DNA of 64,000 nucleotides from Eurosta solidaginis (Eukaryota > Arthropoda > Insecta > Diptera > Tephritidae): assembly GCF_040869045.1 (NCBI RefSeq), contig NC_090323.1:155392426-155456425 (forward strand), given 5' to 3'. Numbering within the stretch: position 1 is the first letter of the stretch; each line of letters opens with the position of its first letter. The notes beneath the pieces were generated by a model. It ran no database searches, was not told where the DNA came from, and saw only the letters and a list, made by a program, of their open reading frames with translations. Both the position numbers and the translations under genes were made by a program. Below are positions 33,074 through 44,267 of the stretch, piece after piece.

Positions 33074-35120
33074 AACAAGTAAGGAAGGCTAAGTTCGGGT
33101 GTAACCGAACATTACATACTCAGTTGAGAGCTATGGAGACAAAGTAAGGGAAAATCACCATGTAGGAAAATGAACCTAGGGTAACCCTGGAATGTGTTTG
33201 TATGACATGTGTATCAAATGGAAGGTATTAAAGAGTATTTTAAAAGGGCCATAGTTCTATAGGTGGACGCCATTTAGGGATATCGCCATAAAGGTGGACC
33301 AGGGCTGACTCTAGAATTTGTTTGTACGGTATGGGTAAAGAGTACAAAGTAGTTAAAAAAAGAAAATTCTAATTTGTTAGAAAATATCTAAACTCAAAAA
33401 TAAACAAAATATAAATTTTTAAAAACAAAATCAAAATAAAAGATTTTTTAAATATCAACTTGAATGTTGATATAATGGGTATCAAATGAAAGGTGTTAAT
33501 GAGTATTTTAAAAGGGAGTGGGCCTTAGTTCTATAGGTGGACGCCTTTTCGAGATATCGCCATAAAGGTGGACCAGGGGTGACTCTAGAATGTGCTTGTA
33601 CGATATGGGTATCAAACGAAAGGTGTTAATGAGTATTTTAAAAGGGAGTGGGCCTTAGTTCTATAAGTGGACGCCTTTTCGAGATACCGCCATAAAGGTG
33701 GGCAAGGGGTGACTCTAAAATTTTTGTGTACGATATGGGTATCAAATGAAAGGTGTTAATGAGGGTTTTAAAAGGGAGTGGCCCTTAGTTGTATATGTGA
33801 AGGCGTTTTTGAGATATCGACCAAAATGTGGACCAGGGTGACCCAGACCCATCATCTGTCGGGTACCGCTAATTTATTTATATATGTAATACGCCGAACA
33901 GTATTCCTGCCAAGATTCCAAGGGCTTTTGATTTCGCCCTGCAGAACTTTTTCATTTTCTTCTACTTAATATGGTAGCGGTCACACCAATTTTACAAAGT
34001 TTTTTTTTAAAGTTATATTTTGCGTCAATAAACCAATCCAATTACCATGTTTCATCCCTTTTTTCGTATTTGGTATAGAATTATGGCATTTCTTTTCATT
34101 TTTGTAATTTTTGATATCGAAAAAGTGGGCGTGGTCATAGTCGGATTTCGGCCATTTTTAGTACCAAGATAAAGTGAGTTCAGATAAGTACGTGGACTAA
34201 GTTTAGTAAAGATATATCGGTTTTTGCTCAAGTTATCGTGTTAACGGTCGACTGTGTATAAAAATTGGGCGTGGCTTCAACCGGTTTCGCCCTTTTTGAC
34301 AGAAAACAGTTATCGTCCTAGAATCTAAGTCCCTACCAAATTTCACAAGGATTGGTAAATTTTTGTTCGACTTATGGCATTAAAAGTATCCTAGACAAAT
34401 TAAATGAAAAAGGCCGGAGCCACGCCCATTTTGAAATTTTCTTTTATTTTTGTATTTTGTTGCACCATATCATTACTGGAGTTGAATTTTGACATAATTT
34501 ACTTATATACCGTAAAGATATTAACTTTTTTTTTTAAATTGATTTTAAAGATATATTTTTTTTTAAAGTGGGCGAGGTCGCTCTCCGATTTTGCTAGTTT
34601 TTATTAAGCATACATATAGCAACAGGAGTCGTTCCTGCCAAATTACAGCTTGCAAAACCTCTAAATTACCTTCTTTTAAAAGTGGGCGGTGTCACTCCCA
34701 TTGTCCAAAATTTTACTAATTTTATATTCTGCGTCATAAGTTCAACTCACCTGGCAAGCATCATCGCTTTATCCGTCTTTGGTAATGAATTATCGCACTT
34801 TTTCGATTTTTCGAAATTTTCGATATTGAAAAAGTGGGCGTGGTTATAGTCCGATATCGTTCATTTTAAATAGTGATCTGAGATATGTGCCCAGGAACCT
34901 ACATACCAAATTTCATCAAGATACCTCAAAATTTACTCAAGTTATTGTGTTAACGGACGGACGGACGGACGGACGGACATGGCTCAATCAAATTTTTTTT
35001 CGATACTGATGATTTTGATATATGGAAGTCTATATCTATCTCGATTCCTTTATACCTGTACAACCAACCGTTATCCAATCAAAGTTAGTATACTCTGTGA
35101 GCTCTGCTCAACTGAGTATA
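33074..35120 (+). mobile_element. DINE-1/Helentron-like element Din130 copy 1
   Basis: One end has the hairpin GTTCGG-gtgtaa-CCGAAC (33,093-33,110) and the 13-bp ATACTCAGTTGAG (33,116-33,128). The other end has its perfect complement CTCAACTGAGTAT (35,107-35,119). Between are ~4-5 units of a 130-bp minisatellite, several 'AGTGGGCG.GG' modules, and a (GGAC)n tract before ATGGCTCAATC. Subterminal inverted repeats, a terminal hairpin and an internal minisatellite are the known structure of DINE-1/Helentron elements. By homology to DINE-1 the biological 5' end is on the right (minus strand). No protein is encoded. Confidence 0.82.
33207..33850 (+). repeat. ~130-bp minisatellite of Din130 copy 1
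   Basis: The landmark GGTATCAAA(T/C)GAAAGGTGTT recurs at 33,481, 33,611 and 33,741, a 130-bp spacing. The unit also holds TTCGAGATATCGCC and TGACTCTAGAATGTG. About 4-5 units; the first is interrupted by ~100 bp of A-rich sequence. Confidence 0.85.
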
Positions 35121-38100
35121 AACAAGTAAGGAAGGCTAAGTTCGGGTGTAACGGAACATTACATACTCAGCTGAGAGCTTTGGAGACAAAAAAGGGTAAA
35201 TCACCATGTAGGAAAGTAAACCTAGGGTAACCCTGGAATGTGTTTGTATGACATGTGTATCAAATGGAAGGTATTAAAGAGTATTTTAAGAGGATGTGGG
35301 CCATAGTTCTATATATGGACCCCATTTAGGGATATCGCCATAGTCCTTAGTTCTGTAGGTGGAACCCTTTTCGAGATATCGACATAAAGGTGGACCAGGG
35401 GTGACTCTAGAATGTGTTTGTACGATAAGGGTATCAAATGAAAGGTGTTAATGAGTATTTTAAAAGGGAGTGGGTCTTAGTTCTATAGGTGGACGCCATT
35501 TCGGGATATCGCCACAAAGGTGGACCAGGCGTGTCTCTAGAATGTGTTTATACGATATGAGTATCAAATGAAATGGGTTAATGATTATTTAAAAGTGAGA
35601 GAGACATAGTTCTAAAGGTGGAAGCCTTTTCGAGATATCGCCATAAAGGTGGACCAGGGGTGACTCCAAAATGTGTTTGTACGATATGGGTATCAAATGA
35701 AAGGTGCTAATGAGTATTTTAAAAGGGAGTGGGTCTTAGTTCTATAGGTGGAAGCCTTTTCGAGATATCACCATAAAGGTGGAAAGGGGTGACTCTAGAA
35801 TGTGTTTGTACGATATGGGTATCAAATGAAAGGTGTTAATGAGATATCGCCATAAAGGTGGACCAGGGGTGACTCTAGAATGTGTTTGTACGATATGGGT
35901 ATCAAATGAAAGGTGTTAATGAGTATTTTAAAATGGAGTGGGCCTTAGTTCTATAGGTGGACGCCTTTTCGAGATATCGCCATAAAGGTGGACCAGGGGT
36001 GACTCTAGAATGTGTTTGTACGATATGGGTATCAAATGAAAGGTGTTAATGAGTATTTTAAAAGGGAGTGGGTCTTAGTTCTATAGGTGGACGCCATTTC
36101 GGGATATCGCCACAAAGGTGGACCAGGCGTGTCTCTAGAGTGTGTTTGTACGATATGGGTATCAAATGAAAGGTGCTGATGAGTATTTTAAAAGGGAGTT
36201 GGTCTTAGTTCTATAGGTGGACGCCTTTGGAGATATCGCCATAAAGGTGGACCAGGGGTGACCCTATAATGTGTTTGTACGATATGGGTATCAAATGAAA
36301 GGTGTTAATGAGTATTTTAAAATGGAGTGGGCCTTAGTTCTATAGGTGGACGCCTTTTGGAGATATCGCCATAGAGGTGGACCAGGGGTGACTCCAGAAT
36401 GTTTTTGTACGATATGGGTATCAAATGAAAGGTGTTAATGAGTGTTTTAAAAGGGAGTGGACCTTAGTTCTATAGGTGGACGCCTTTTCGAGATATCGCC
36501 ATAAAGGTGGACCAGGGGTGACTCTATAATGTGTTTGTACGATATGGGTGTCAAATGAAAGGTGTTAATGAGTATTTTAAAAGGGAGTGGACCATAGTTC
36601 TACAGGTGAACGCCTTTTCGAGAAATCGGTATAAAGTTGGACCAGGGATGACTTTATAATGTGTTTGTACGATATGTGTATCAAATGAAAGGTGTTAATG
36701 AGTGTTTTAAAAGAGAGTGAGCCTTAGTTCTATAGGTGGACGCCTTTTCGAGATATCGCCATAGAAGTGGACCAGGGGTGACTCCAGAATGTTTTTGTAC
36801 GGTATGGGTATCAAATTAAAGGTATTAATGAGGGTTTTAAAAGAAGTGCCCTTAAGTTTATATGTGAAAGCGTTTTCGAGATATCGATGTAAATGTGGAC
36901 CAGAGTGACCCAGAACAGCATCTGTCGGGTTGCGCTAATTTATTTATATATGTAATACCGCGATCAGTATTCCTGCCAAAATTCCAAGGGCTTTTGATTT
37001 CGCCCTGCAGAACTTTTTCATTTTCTTCTACTTAATATGGTAGGTGTCACAACCATTTTACAAAGTTTTTTCTAAAGTTATATTATGCGTCAATAAACCA
37101 ATCCAATTACCATGTTTCATCCCTTTTTTGATATTTGGTATATAATTATGGCATTTTTTTAATTTTTCGTAATTTTCAATAGCGAAAAATTGGGCGTGGT
37201 CATAGTCGCATTTCGGCCATTTTTTATACTAAGACAAAGCGAGTTCAGATAAGTAAGAGAACTAGGCTTAGTAAAGATATATCGATTTTTGCTCAAGGTA
37301 TCGTGTCAATGGCCGAGCCTAAGGACAGACGGTCGACTGTGTATAAAAACTGGGCGTGGCTTAAACCGATTTCGCCCATCTTTGCAGAAAACAGTTATCG
37401 TCATAGAAGTTATGCCCCTACCAAAAGGAGGGATTGGTAAATTTTTGTTCGACTTATGGCATTAAAAGTATTCTAGACAAATTAAATGAAAAAGGGCGGA
37501 GCCAGGCCCATTTTGAAATTTTCTTTTATATTTTTATTTTCTTGAACTATATCATTACTGGAGTTGAATGTTGACAAACTTTACTTAAATACTGTAAAGA
37601 TATTAAATTTTTTGTTAAAATTTGACTTTAAAAAATTTTTTTTTTTAAATTGGGCGGTGTCGTCCACCGATTTTGCTAATTTTTATTTAGTACACATACA
37701 GTAATAGGAGTAACGTTCCTGCCAAATTTCTTCGTGATATCTTCAACGACTGCCAAATTACAGCTTGCAAAACTTTGAAATTACCTTACTTTAAAAGTGG
37801 GCGGTGCCACTCCCATTGTCCAAAGGTTTACTAGTTTTCTATTCTGCGTCATAAATACAACCCACCTACCAAGTTTCGTCGCTTTATCCGTCTTTGGTAA
37901 TGAATTATCGCACTTTTTCGGTTTTTCGGAATTTTCGATATCGAAAAAGTGGGCGTGGTTATGGTCCGATTTCGTTCATTTAAAATAGCGATCTGAGATG
38001 AGTGCCCAGGAACCTACGTACCAAATTTCATCAAGATACCTCAAAATTTACTCAAGTTATTGTGTTAACGGGCGGACGGACGGACGAACGGACATGGCTC

Positions 38101-38229
38101 AATCAAATTTTTTTTCGATACGGATGATTTTGAAGTCTATATCTATCTCGATTACTTTATACCTGTACAACCAACCGTTATCCAATCAAAGTTAATATAC
38201 TCTGTGAGCTCTGCTCAACTGAGTATAAA
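35121..38229 (+). mobile_element. Din130 copy 2, head-to-tail with copy 1
   Basis: Begins AACAAGTAAGGAAGGCTAAG immediately where copy 1 ends, with no spacer. It has the same hairpin (one mismatch) and inverted repeats, a longer minisatellite (35,263-36,900), the AGTGGGCG modules, (GGAC)n at ~38,070 and an end CTCAACTGAGTAT near 38,226. The end lies 37 bp before the TATA box of the serine protease gene. Confidence 0.82.
35263..36900 (+). repeat. ~130-bp minisatellite of Din130 copy 2
   Basis: About 12-13 units, mostly 127-130 bp apart, with one shortened unit near 35,840. The landmark is ATCAAATGAAAGGTGTTAAT. Not coding. Confidence 0.9.
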
Positions 38230-38266
38230 AATGCATATAACTCCATAGTACTCCACTTGACTATAA

Positions 38267-38303
38267 TATAAATAAGCTAAAAATTATCAATGCTTTTATC
38301 AGT
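38267..38303 (+). promoter_or_regulatory. Core promoter of the serine protease gene (TATA + Inr)
   Basis: TATAAATA at 38,267-38,274 and TCAGT at 38,299-38,303 put the start site A at 38,301, 34 bp from the first T of the TATA box. TCAGT is the arthropod initiator. This gives a 28-nt leader before ATG 38,329. Spacing and motifs fit a strong, regulated fly promoter; proof would need transcript ends. Confidence 0.72.
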
Positions 38304-38328
38304 CCAAATTTCCTTAAACAGCAGCAAC

Positions 38329-39285
38329 ATGAAATCGTTTATAGCTTTGTCGATCCTACTAAGCACCGCCTCGGCGTTTGAAATTCGGGGAACTAGAAAT
38401 ACGCAACGTGAACGCTTAGGGTCTATGGTGCAAAAGTTAGTTGCAACTCCACGTATAACAAATGCTCGAACTGCTGTTCCTAATGAATTTCCTTATCAAG
38501 CTGGTTTATCGTTTTTTGATGGCGAAAAGTGCCAATTTTGTGGTGGATCTCTAATAAGCAAGGAATGGGTGATGACGGCTGCTCATTGTACTTTAACGTA
38601 AGTTTTGAATTATAGGTACTGTATGTTTTAGGGTGTGAGACAATTGGCGAAAAGAAAAATTAATAAGTTAATCACCCAATAACGTACTGACGATACTCAA
38701 TCAAATCTAGACAATCCTTTCAATTTCAGTGCCGTGAAGGTGAGAATATACGTGGGCAGCATAAATCGCTTAGATTACATTGAATGCCTGGAGGTAGAAA
38801 AAAGTAACATTATCGTTCATCCCAAATTCGATATGAGGACTACTAGAAATGATATAGCTTTGATCGAAATTCCAGCTGTAACATATTCAGCTGCCATTCA
38901 ACCTGTTTCCCTACCAACACGTCCTTCATCCAATCCCAATTACGTTTATAAAACTGTAGTGGCTTCTGGATGGGGTTATACCTCTGATACATCCCCATCG
39001 CATTCACCTGTTTTACAGTTTGCCAGTTTTAAAGTGATCACGAACACCATATGTGCTGAAGTATATGGTTCTTATATCGATAAAGGAAAAATTTGTACTG
39101 CCGCTGTCAATCGTATTGGAATTTGTTTTGGTGATTCTGGTGGACCATTGGTGTTGGAAAAATCAAATATTCAAATTGGTATTATATCTTTTTTTGCAAA
39201 CGATGAATGTGAAGGTAATGCACCAGCAGTATATACTCGTGTCACTTCCTACTTGGATTGGATTCGAGAAAATACGGGCCTTTAA
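38329..39285 (+). CDS. Secreted S1A serine protease, Jonah/chymotrypsin-like
   Basis: A trypsin-fold digestive-type protease of 274 aa, in exons 38,329-38,597 and 38,730-39,285 with a 132-bp GT-AG intron. The chosen ATG follows CAAC and starts a signal peptide (Met1-Ala16); an in-frame ATG 39 bp upstream (38,290) precedes the predicted start site. The propeptide ends at Arg42 with the mature N terminus ITNA. The triad is His86 (TAAHC), Asp131 (NDIALI) and Ser226 (GDSGGPL), all present, so it should be active. The residue at chymotrypsin position 189 is Gly220 rather than Asp, which argues against trypsin specificity; Phe occurs at positions equivalent to 192 and 216. No AATAAA is seen within 100 bp after the stop. 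It is the only clearly intact host gene in the window, sandwiched between repeats. Confidence 0.93.
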
Positions 39286-39529
39286 ATAATAGAAAGTGCT
39301 TGTATTCTTAAAAAATATTGACCACAAAATTATTAATAATAAGTATAAATTATAAAAAATAATTAATCTGACAGGGTTGACTCATCACGGCAATCTTGAA
39401 TATATTTCTGTGGCTTCCCGGCATAACCAAAAAAGTCACGTTTTTCTAGAAATTTAATTACTTAGTGCGCAATAGCTTCTAAAATAAATTGACCTCAACA
39501 TAATGCGGACGTCAATCAGAACGTTTTAT
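39286..39529. other. 3' flank of the protease gene
   Basis: AT-rich, with AATAAT variants that might serve polyadenylation. No other gene is seen. Confidence 0.4.
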
Positions 39530-39650
39530 ATTTCAATAGTATCATTCATACATTGTTTGAAAAGAATGTGTCCAAACGTATTTGTTCATACGATAAATCA
39601 ACTCAAGCTTGGATCACCCAAGCACTAAAAGCTTTAAAACAAAAAGTCGG
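39530..39650 (+). pseudogene. Possible LINE fragment (upstream of RT)
   Basis: One frame reads LFEKNVSKRICS then AWITQALKALKQK. This resembles the '...P W ... L..L...K' segment between endonuclease and RT in Jockey-type LINEs. Short and weak; its main support is the clear RT fragment ~750 bp further on. Confidence 0.3.
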
Positions 39651-40124
39651 TGACGTGTAATAGTGTGAATAGAACTAACGTCAATTGGCATTAATTCGCT
39701 TTTGAAAGAGAATTAATGCAAATGACATAAATTCCAAATCAGAAAGAGATCTAATATCAATTGACTTAAGTTTGCCTAAAACTATTAACTGCCTACGCAA
39801 AATAAAGGTAGGAGAAATTAGATTGTGAGTTGCGTTGCGATTGCTAGACCGGCCAAATCTGGCGTTGAGTCGACAAAATTTATATTTTTTATTCGCCTTA
39901 GTCTCCATAAAGAGTGCCGCGGGCGAAAATTAGGAGTAAAAAAACGGGCGATATTTAATTCGAAATTTTCATTTCTATAATTAGACGGAAAAAGTGCTTC
40001 TGTTAAACTTTGGAAAAAATAAAAAAAATGTTTATATCGTTTCATAATATGAACAGAAAACTTGGAATTAAAAAACGAACAATTTTTCATTAACGCTAGT
40101 TCCATTGACACTATTACACGTCAC
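39648..40124. mobile_element. MITE-like element with ~35-40 bp inverted repeats
   Basis: The left end GGTGACGTGTAATAGTGT continues AATAGAACTAACGT. The right end, read in reverse, is GGTGACGTGTAATAGTGT then AATGGAACTAGCGT. GTC flanks both sides. The ~477-bp interior is AT-rich and non-coding. The superfamily is uncertain. Confidence 0.6.
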
Positions 40125-40366
40125 CGTCATGTCACTTCAAATTACATATATACATAAGAAGACTGGTTTACTTACATTCAGATTACGTTATTTATACTAT
40201 TCTGCGTTATAAGTATTTTGAACTTAATAAAAAGTGCTATAAAGCTTACGTATGAGAAAGCGTTGCAAAGCGTTGACGTTTATTGTTTCGTAAGTTTTAA
40301 ACGTAGGAAAAGAGTTTTTCTTCCGCTACGAAGTTTAAAGATAACATTTCTAACAACAATTTCAAA

Positions 40367-40570
40367 TTAGAGAAAATCTTCACACCGACGTTATATACAC
40401 TGATTTTAGTAAAGAGTTCTATAGAGTATGCCATTTTTTACTTGATAAATCCGACATGCTTTGCTTTCAACCAAGTCTCACCCGTTGGATTCCTCCTTTC
40501 CCTGCGGCAGAACGCAAAGAGGTATCTTTAAAAATATCTATCAGCAAAACCCCACTTTTTCAGGAGAGTA
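40367..40570 (+). pseudogene. LINE reverse transcriptase fragment (palm motif A region)
   Basis: A frame shows TDVIYTDFSKEF, the motif A region with its catalytic Asp. It continues DMLCFQPSLTRWI and CGRTQR, as in Jockey/I-type LINE RTs. The frame breaks beyond it and no complete domain remains. Plus orientation. Confidence 0.65.
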
Positions 40571-40849
40571 AAAAACCGTTTTGACAGCTTTATTGGAATT
40601 TGCTTATAAAATGAATTATGCCAATAGGTGATGAAAAGTCCCCTTGTGTATCAAAACAGGTTTTTGTTCTAAGCTCAGCTTTATTTAGTTTCAAAACTCA
40701 TACAGAGAGAATAAAAGTTACATTTATAAAAAATATTGTTGATGGAGGTTTTTGCAGAATGAAGAAAACATTTGTTTTTTGGATGTAGCGTTTATGTTGA
40801 ACTGTGTTTTGAGAATGACGCCTTGTTAAAGTGGGTAAAGCTATAGCTC

Positions 40850-41055
40850 CATACCGAAGGTCGCGATGTTGGCAGGTATTATCAAAAAACTAGCCGCGGA
40901 CGAAGAGACGAATGGACCAGGCTCAATCAAAATATTTTTCAACCTTTATAATACTGGTATACGGAAGCTTATGTATTCCTTGACTCTTTTTCAGCACCCT
41001 AACGTTATCCGATCAAAGCTGTAATACCTATGAATAAGTGTAGCTGGGTATAAAA
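40850..41055 (+). repeat. Degenerate DINE-like terminus
   Basis: GACGAAGAGACG, GGCTCAATCAAAATATTTTTC, TATACGGAAGCTTATG, CGTTATCCGATCAAAG and AGCTGGGTATAAAAATG correspond in order to the terminal 200 bp of the DINE-like element at 6.6-7.6 kb. Only this end is present. It interrupts the LINE remains. Confidence 0.6.
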
Positions 41056-41215
41056 ATGTATGCTGATGGACGGTTTTGCCTTTAAAAAAATTTCATTGCT
41101 GATAGAGAAATCTTCAAAATTAGAATTAATACAATTTGAGCTTTAACTTTAATGCCAGTGTCAAAATAGAAAGGGAGTCAGGAATAATCTTACAATCTAA
41201 AATTCATTTTATGCT

Positions 41216-41400
41216 GATGGGGGATATTGAATATAAGCCGACGATGTGTTTTCTAGTATCATTAATGTCTCCTTTGGTGCCCCTCAGGGCATTCATTTTG
41301 GCCCGATTCTGTTTTTGTTTTTATAAACGGTATCTCAGTTTTGCTTTTTGCCGGCTCTAAGTCAAATTTTTTAATAAAAACACGTAAGTATTTTTCTTAT
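41216..41400 (+). pseudogene. LINE reverse transcriptase fragment (motif B region)
   Basis: A frame reads SIINVSFGAPQGIHFGPILF, matching the 'SGVPQGSxLGPLLF' motif B of non-LTR reverse transcriptases, then FINGI. It probably belongs to the same decayed LINE as 40,367-40,570, separated by ~640 bp that includes a DINE-like terminus. Confidence 0.65.
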
Positions 41401-41534
41401 TTACCCATATATATAGGTTACTCAACGTCGACGGTCTTCAGGGTGACTGTTGACAAAATAAGACAATAAATCAAAAATGAATTAATTAACAAATAATAAT
41501 AAATATTTTTAACATATGTACGTTTATTTACACG

Positions 41535-41801
41535 TCAGAACCATTTGACGTAGAGTTTTGTTAGTAAATGTTTGCACAAGGGGGCGCAATTTGCTGTGCA
41601 AGGTTTGTAGTTTAGTCTGTTGTTAGTTGGTGTTTTTATAATTTGTAACACTTCAAGAGTAAATCTCTTCGTATGTTGTTGTTCCTGTGCAAGAATTTCG
41701 GCTGCGCTGAATTTCGGCGAGTGGCCACTAGATGCACAGTGGGCCATGAGTGCAGTTGTTTGATTTGTAACATAATTACATTGTTTATAACAGGGATGCA
41801 C
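41535..41801 (-). pseudogene. Penelope-like element fragment (C-terminal GIY-YIG region)
   Basis: An 88-codon frame reads TALMAHCASSGHSPKFSAAE, then a Glu-Gln-rich turn and KRFTLEVLQIIK. The pattern (TAL/AI..H....GH.F.F..A.IL..E....KR...E...I) is that of the endonuclease portion that follows RT in Penelope-like elements. No RT is found beside it, so this is a fragment. An alternative is a Kolobok- or gag-like fragment; confidence is moderate. Confidence 0.5.
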
Positions 41802-42185
41802 CTTAACGTTAAGCTAATCGTTTATCAAAAAATTTCCACCGTTTCCGTTGAAACACTTCGAAATATTACCGATAAAGAAATTATCAAGATAAATTGTATC
41901 TCGTTTTTAACCGAAACGAAAAGCTTTCGTTAACGTTAAAAACGTTAACAAAAACGTGATACTTTATGTTTGAATTTTTCTGGCAATGCTATAGCCATGG
42001 TGAAGCCGTAAGGTGGCAACAACGAGCGCACATACACACACAAACTCTATGTAATTTGTTTGTGTAATTCGTTGGTGGTAATGTCAAAAATACTCTGAGA
42101 AATGTTCGTACTGTCAAAATTCATGAGAAAAGTTGCAATCAGCTTGGCTAATGCTTTCACCTTTAATGACTCCGCCATCAATCAC
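41802..42185. other. Unassigned AT-rich segment with TTAACGTTAA-like palindromes
   Basis: ACCTTAACGTTAAGC at ~41,800 and CGTTAACGTTAAAAACGTTAAC at ~41,930 are short palindromic motifs that could mark the ends of a small decayed element. No gene is seen. Confidence 0.35.
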
Positions 42186-42884
42186 CTATAGACCTCATGC
42201 CCACTCCCTCTTAAAATGCTCAGTAACACCTTTCGTTGATACCCATACCGTACAAACATTCTAGAGTCACCCCTGGCCCACCCTAATGGCGATATCTCGA
42301 AAAGGCGTCCACCTATAGACCTAATGCCCACTCCCTCTTAAAATGCTCAGTAACACCTTTCATTTGATTCCCATATCGTACAAACACATTCTAGAGACAC
42401 CCCTGGTCCACCTTTATGGCGATATCTCGAAACGGCGTCCACCTATGGAACTAAGGATCACTCCTTTTCAAAATACTCATTAACAGCTTTCATTTGATAC
42501 CCATATCGTACAAACACATTATAGAATCACCCCTGGTCCACCTTAATGGGGACATCTCGAAAAGGCGTCCACCGATAGACCTAAGGCCCACTCCCTTTTA
42601 AAATGCTCAGTAACACCTTTCATTTGATACCCATATCGTACAAACAAATTCTAGAGTCAGCCCTGGTCTACCTTTATGGCGATATCCCTAAATGGCGTTC
42701 ATCTATAGAACTATGGCCTATTCTCTCTTAAAATACTCTTTAATACCTTTCATTTGATACACATGTTATACAACCACATTCCAGGGTTACCCCAGATTGA
42801 TTTTCCTTATTTTGTCTCCATAGCTCTCAACTGAGTATGTTATGTTCGGTTACACCCGAACTTAGCCTTCCTTACTTGTTTATT
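42186..42884 (-). mobile_element. Din130 fragment (hairpin end plus ~4-5 minisatellite units)
   Basis: A reverse copy of the left part of the family. GTTCGGTTACACCCGAAC (hairpin) and CTCAACTGAGTATG are near the right edge, and 130-bp units with TTCATTTGATACCCATATCG fill the rest. The other half is missing; a matching opposite-end fragment lies ~470 bp away at 43,353-43,846. Confidence 0.78.
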
Positions 42885-43352
42885 ATTATCTTTACTTATT
42901 TGCGCTTACAATTCTTTATTTTTCAGTTTTGCCTTTTTCTAAACAACAGTTGTTGTGTGGTTTTTTCGATGTAACCACCTACTTTTGTGGGTAAAAAATT
43001 ATCCGGCTACTTTCGCGGGTAGAATACCAAAAGGGTGTAAAAGTTGCTACATGATTTCGTTACCGTGGTGAAGAATGTTGTTACCACACTAGAATCGGGG
43101 CGTAAGGAGCAAAATTTGTTGTCACTACCGCCTCGAAAACTAGAAGAAACATAGCTGTCAAATTTGACTTCACTGATTGAACAGAAAAACAATCAAAAGC
43201 CATTGCGTAAACATCAGTTGCAGCAACAATCTGAATATTCGCAAGTATTTTAACAACGATATCATCTTTTATATATGTACATATATCATATACATTTTAT
43301 ATACATATGTATGTATGCTAACATATATGTAGATATATGTATTATTATTTTT
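42885..43352. other. Unassigned spacer
   Basis: AT-rich, with an ATGTATATAT-type simple sequence at 43,270-43,345. No gene or known repeat is recognised. Confidence 0.4.
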
Positions 43353-43846
43353 ATACTCAGTTGAGCAGAACTCACAGAGTTTATTAACTTTGATTGGATA
43401 ACGGTTGGTTGTACAGGTATAAAGGAATCGAGATAGATATAGACTTCCATATATCAAAATCATCAGGATCGGAAAAAAATTTGATTGAGCCATGTCCGTC
43501 CGTCCGTTAACACGATAACTTGAGTAAATTTTGAGGTATCTTGATGAAATTTGGTATGTAGGTTCCTGAGCACTCATCTCAGATCGCTATTTAAAAGAAC
43601 GATATCGGACTATAACCACGCCCACTTTTTCGATATCGAAAATTTCGAAAAACCGAAAAAGTGCGATAATCCATTACCAAAGACGGATAAAGCGATGTAA
43701 ATTGATAGGTGAGTTGAACTTATGACGCAGAATAGAAAATTAGCAAAATTTTGGAAAATGGGCGAGGCACCGCCACTGTTAAAAGAAGGTAATTAAAAAG
43801 TTTTGCAAGCTGTAATTTGGCAGTCGTTGAAGATATAGTTACATTA
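43353..43846 (-). mobile_element. Din130 fragment ((GTCC)n end)
   Basis: Starts TTATACTCAGTTGAGCAGA, then AACTTTGATTGGATAACGG, CCATGTCCGTCCGTCCG, ACGATAACTTGAGTAAATT and the AACCACGCCCACTTTTTC module. It is truncated at ~43,846. The orientation matches the fragment at 42,186-42,884, so both may be halves of one copy whose middle was lost or displaced. Confidence 0.75.
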
Positions 43847-44267
43847 TAATCTTACGTACGCTTATACTTACTTATATTTACTTATACATACTTACTAACT
43901 TTAATCTTACTCTTAATTTAAGCTTAGTCCTACTCTCATATTTATTTTACTTATTAAGCTTACTTATATTTGAAACTACTTCTTTCATTACACCCACTAT
44001 TTACATACGTACTCACATTTAACTACAACACGTACATACATACCTATGTAACACAGAACATACATTCATACCTACATTACTTCCTTTACTTTCTCTTTCT
44101 AAATAATTGTATTTTCTAATTCCGTTTGAGGTTTATGTATGTTACACATTTTTGTATAATGAGCAGTTAATAAAAGTTCTTTGACACATAAAGACATTGG
44201 CATCATTTCTGGCGCAGTCTTACGCGAACCTAACACGCACTGCAAAATAAAAAAAAAAATTTTTTGA
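43847..44267. other. Pyrimidine/TA-rich spacer
   Basis: ACTTAT/CTTAC-rich simple sequence (43,850-44,060) followed by AT-rich DNA. No gene is recognised; a 76-codon minus-strand frame here has no family resemblance. Confidence 0.4.

Noticed and set aside
41050..41110. LINE YADD catalytic box (TATGCTGATG)
   Set aside because: It lies before the motif B fragment, so the order is wrong, and the frame breaks at once. The similarity may be chance.
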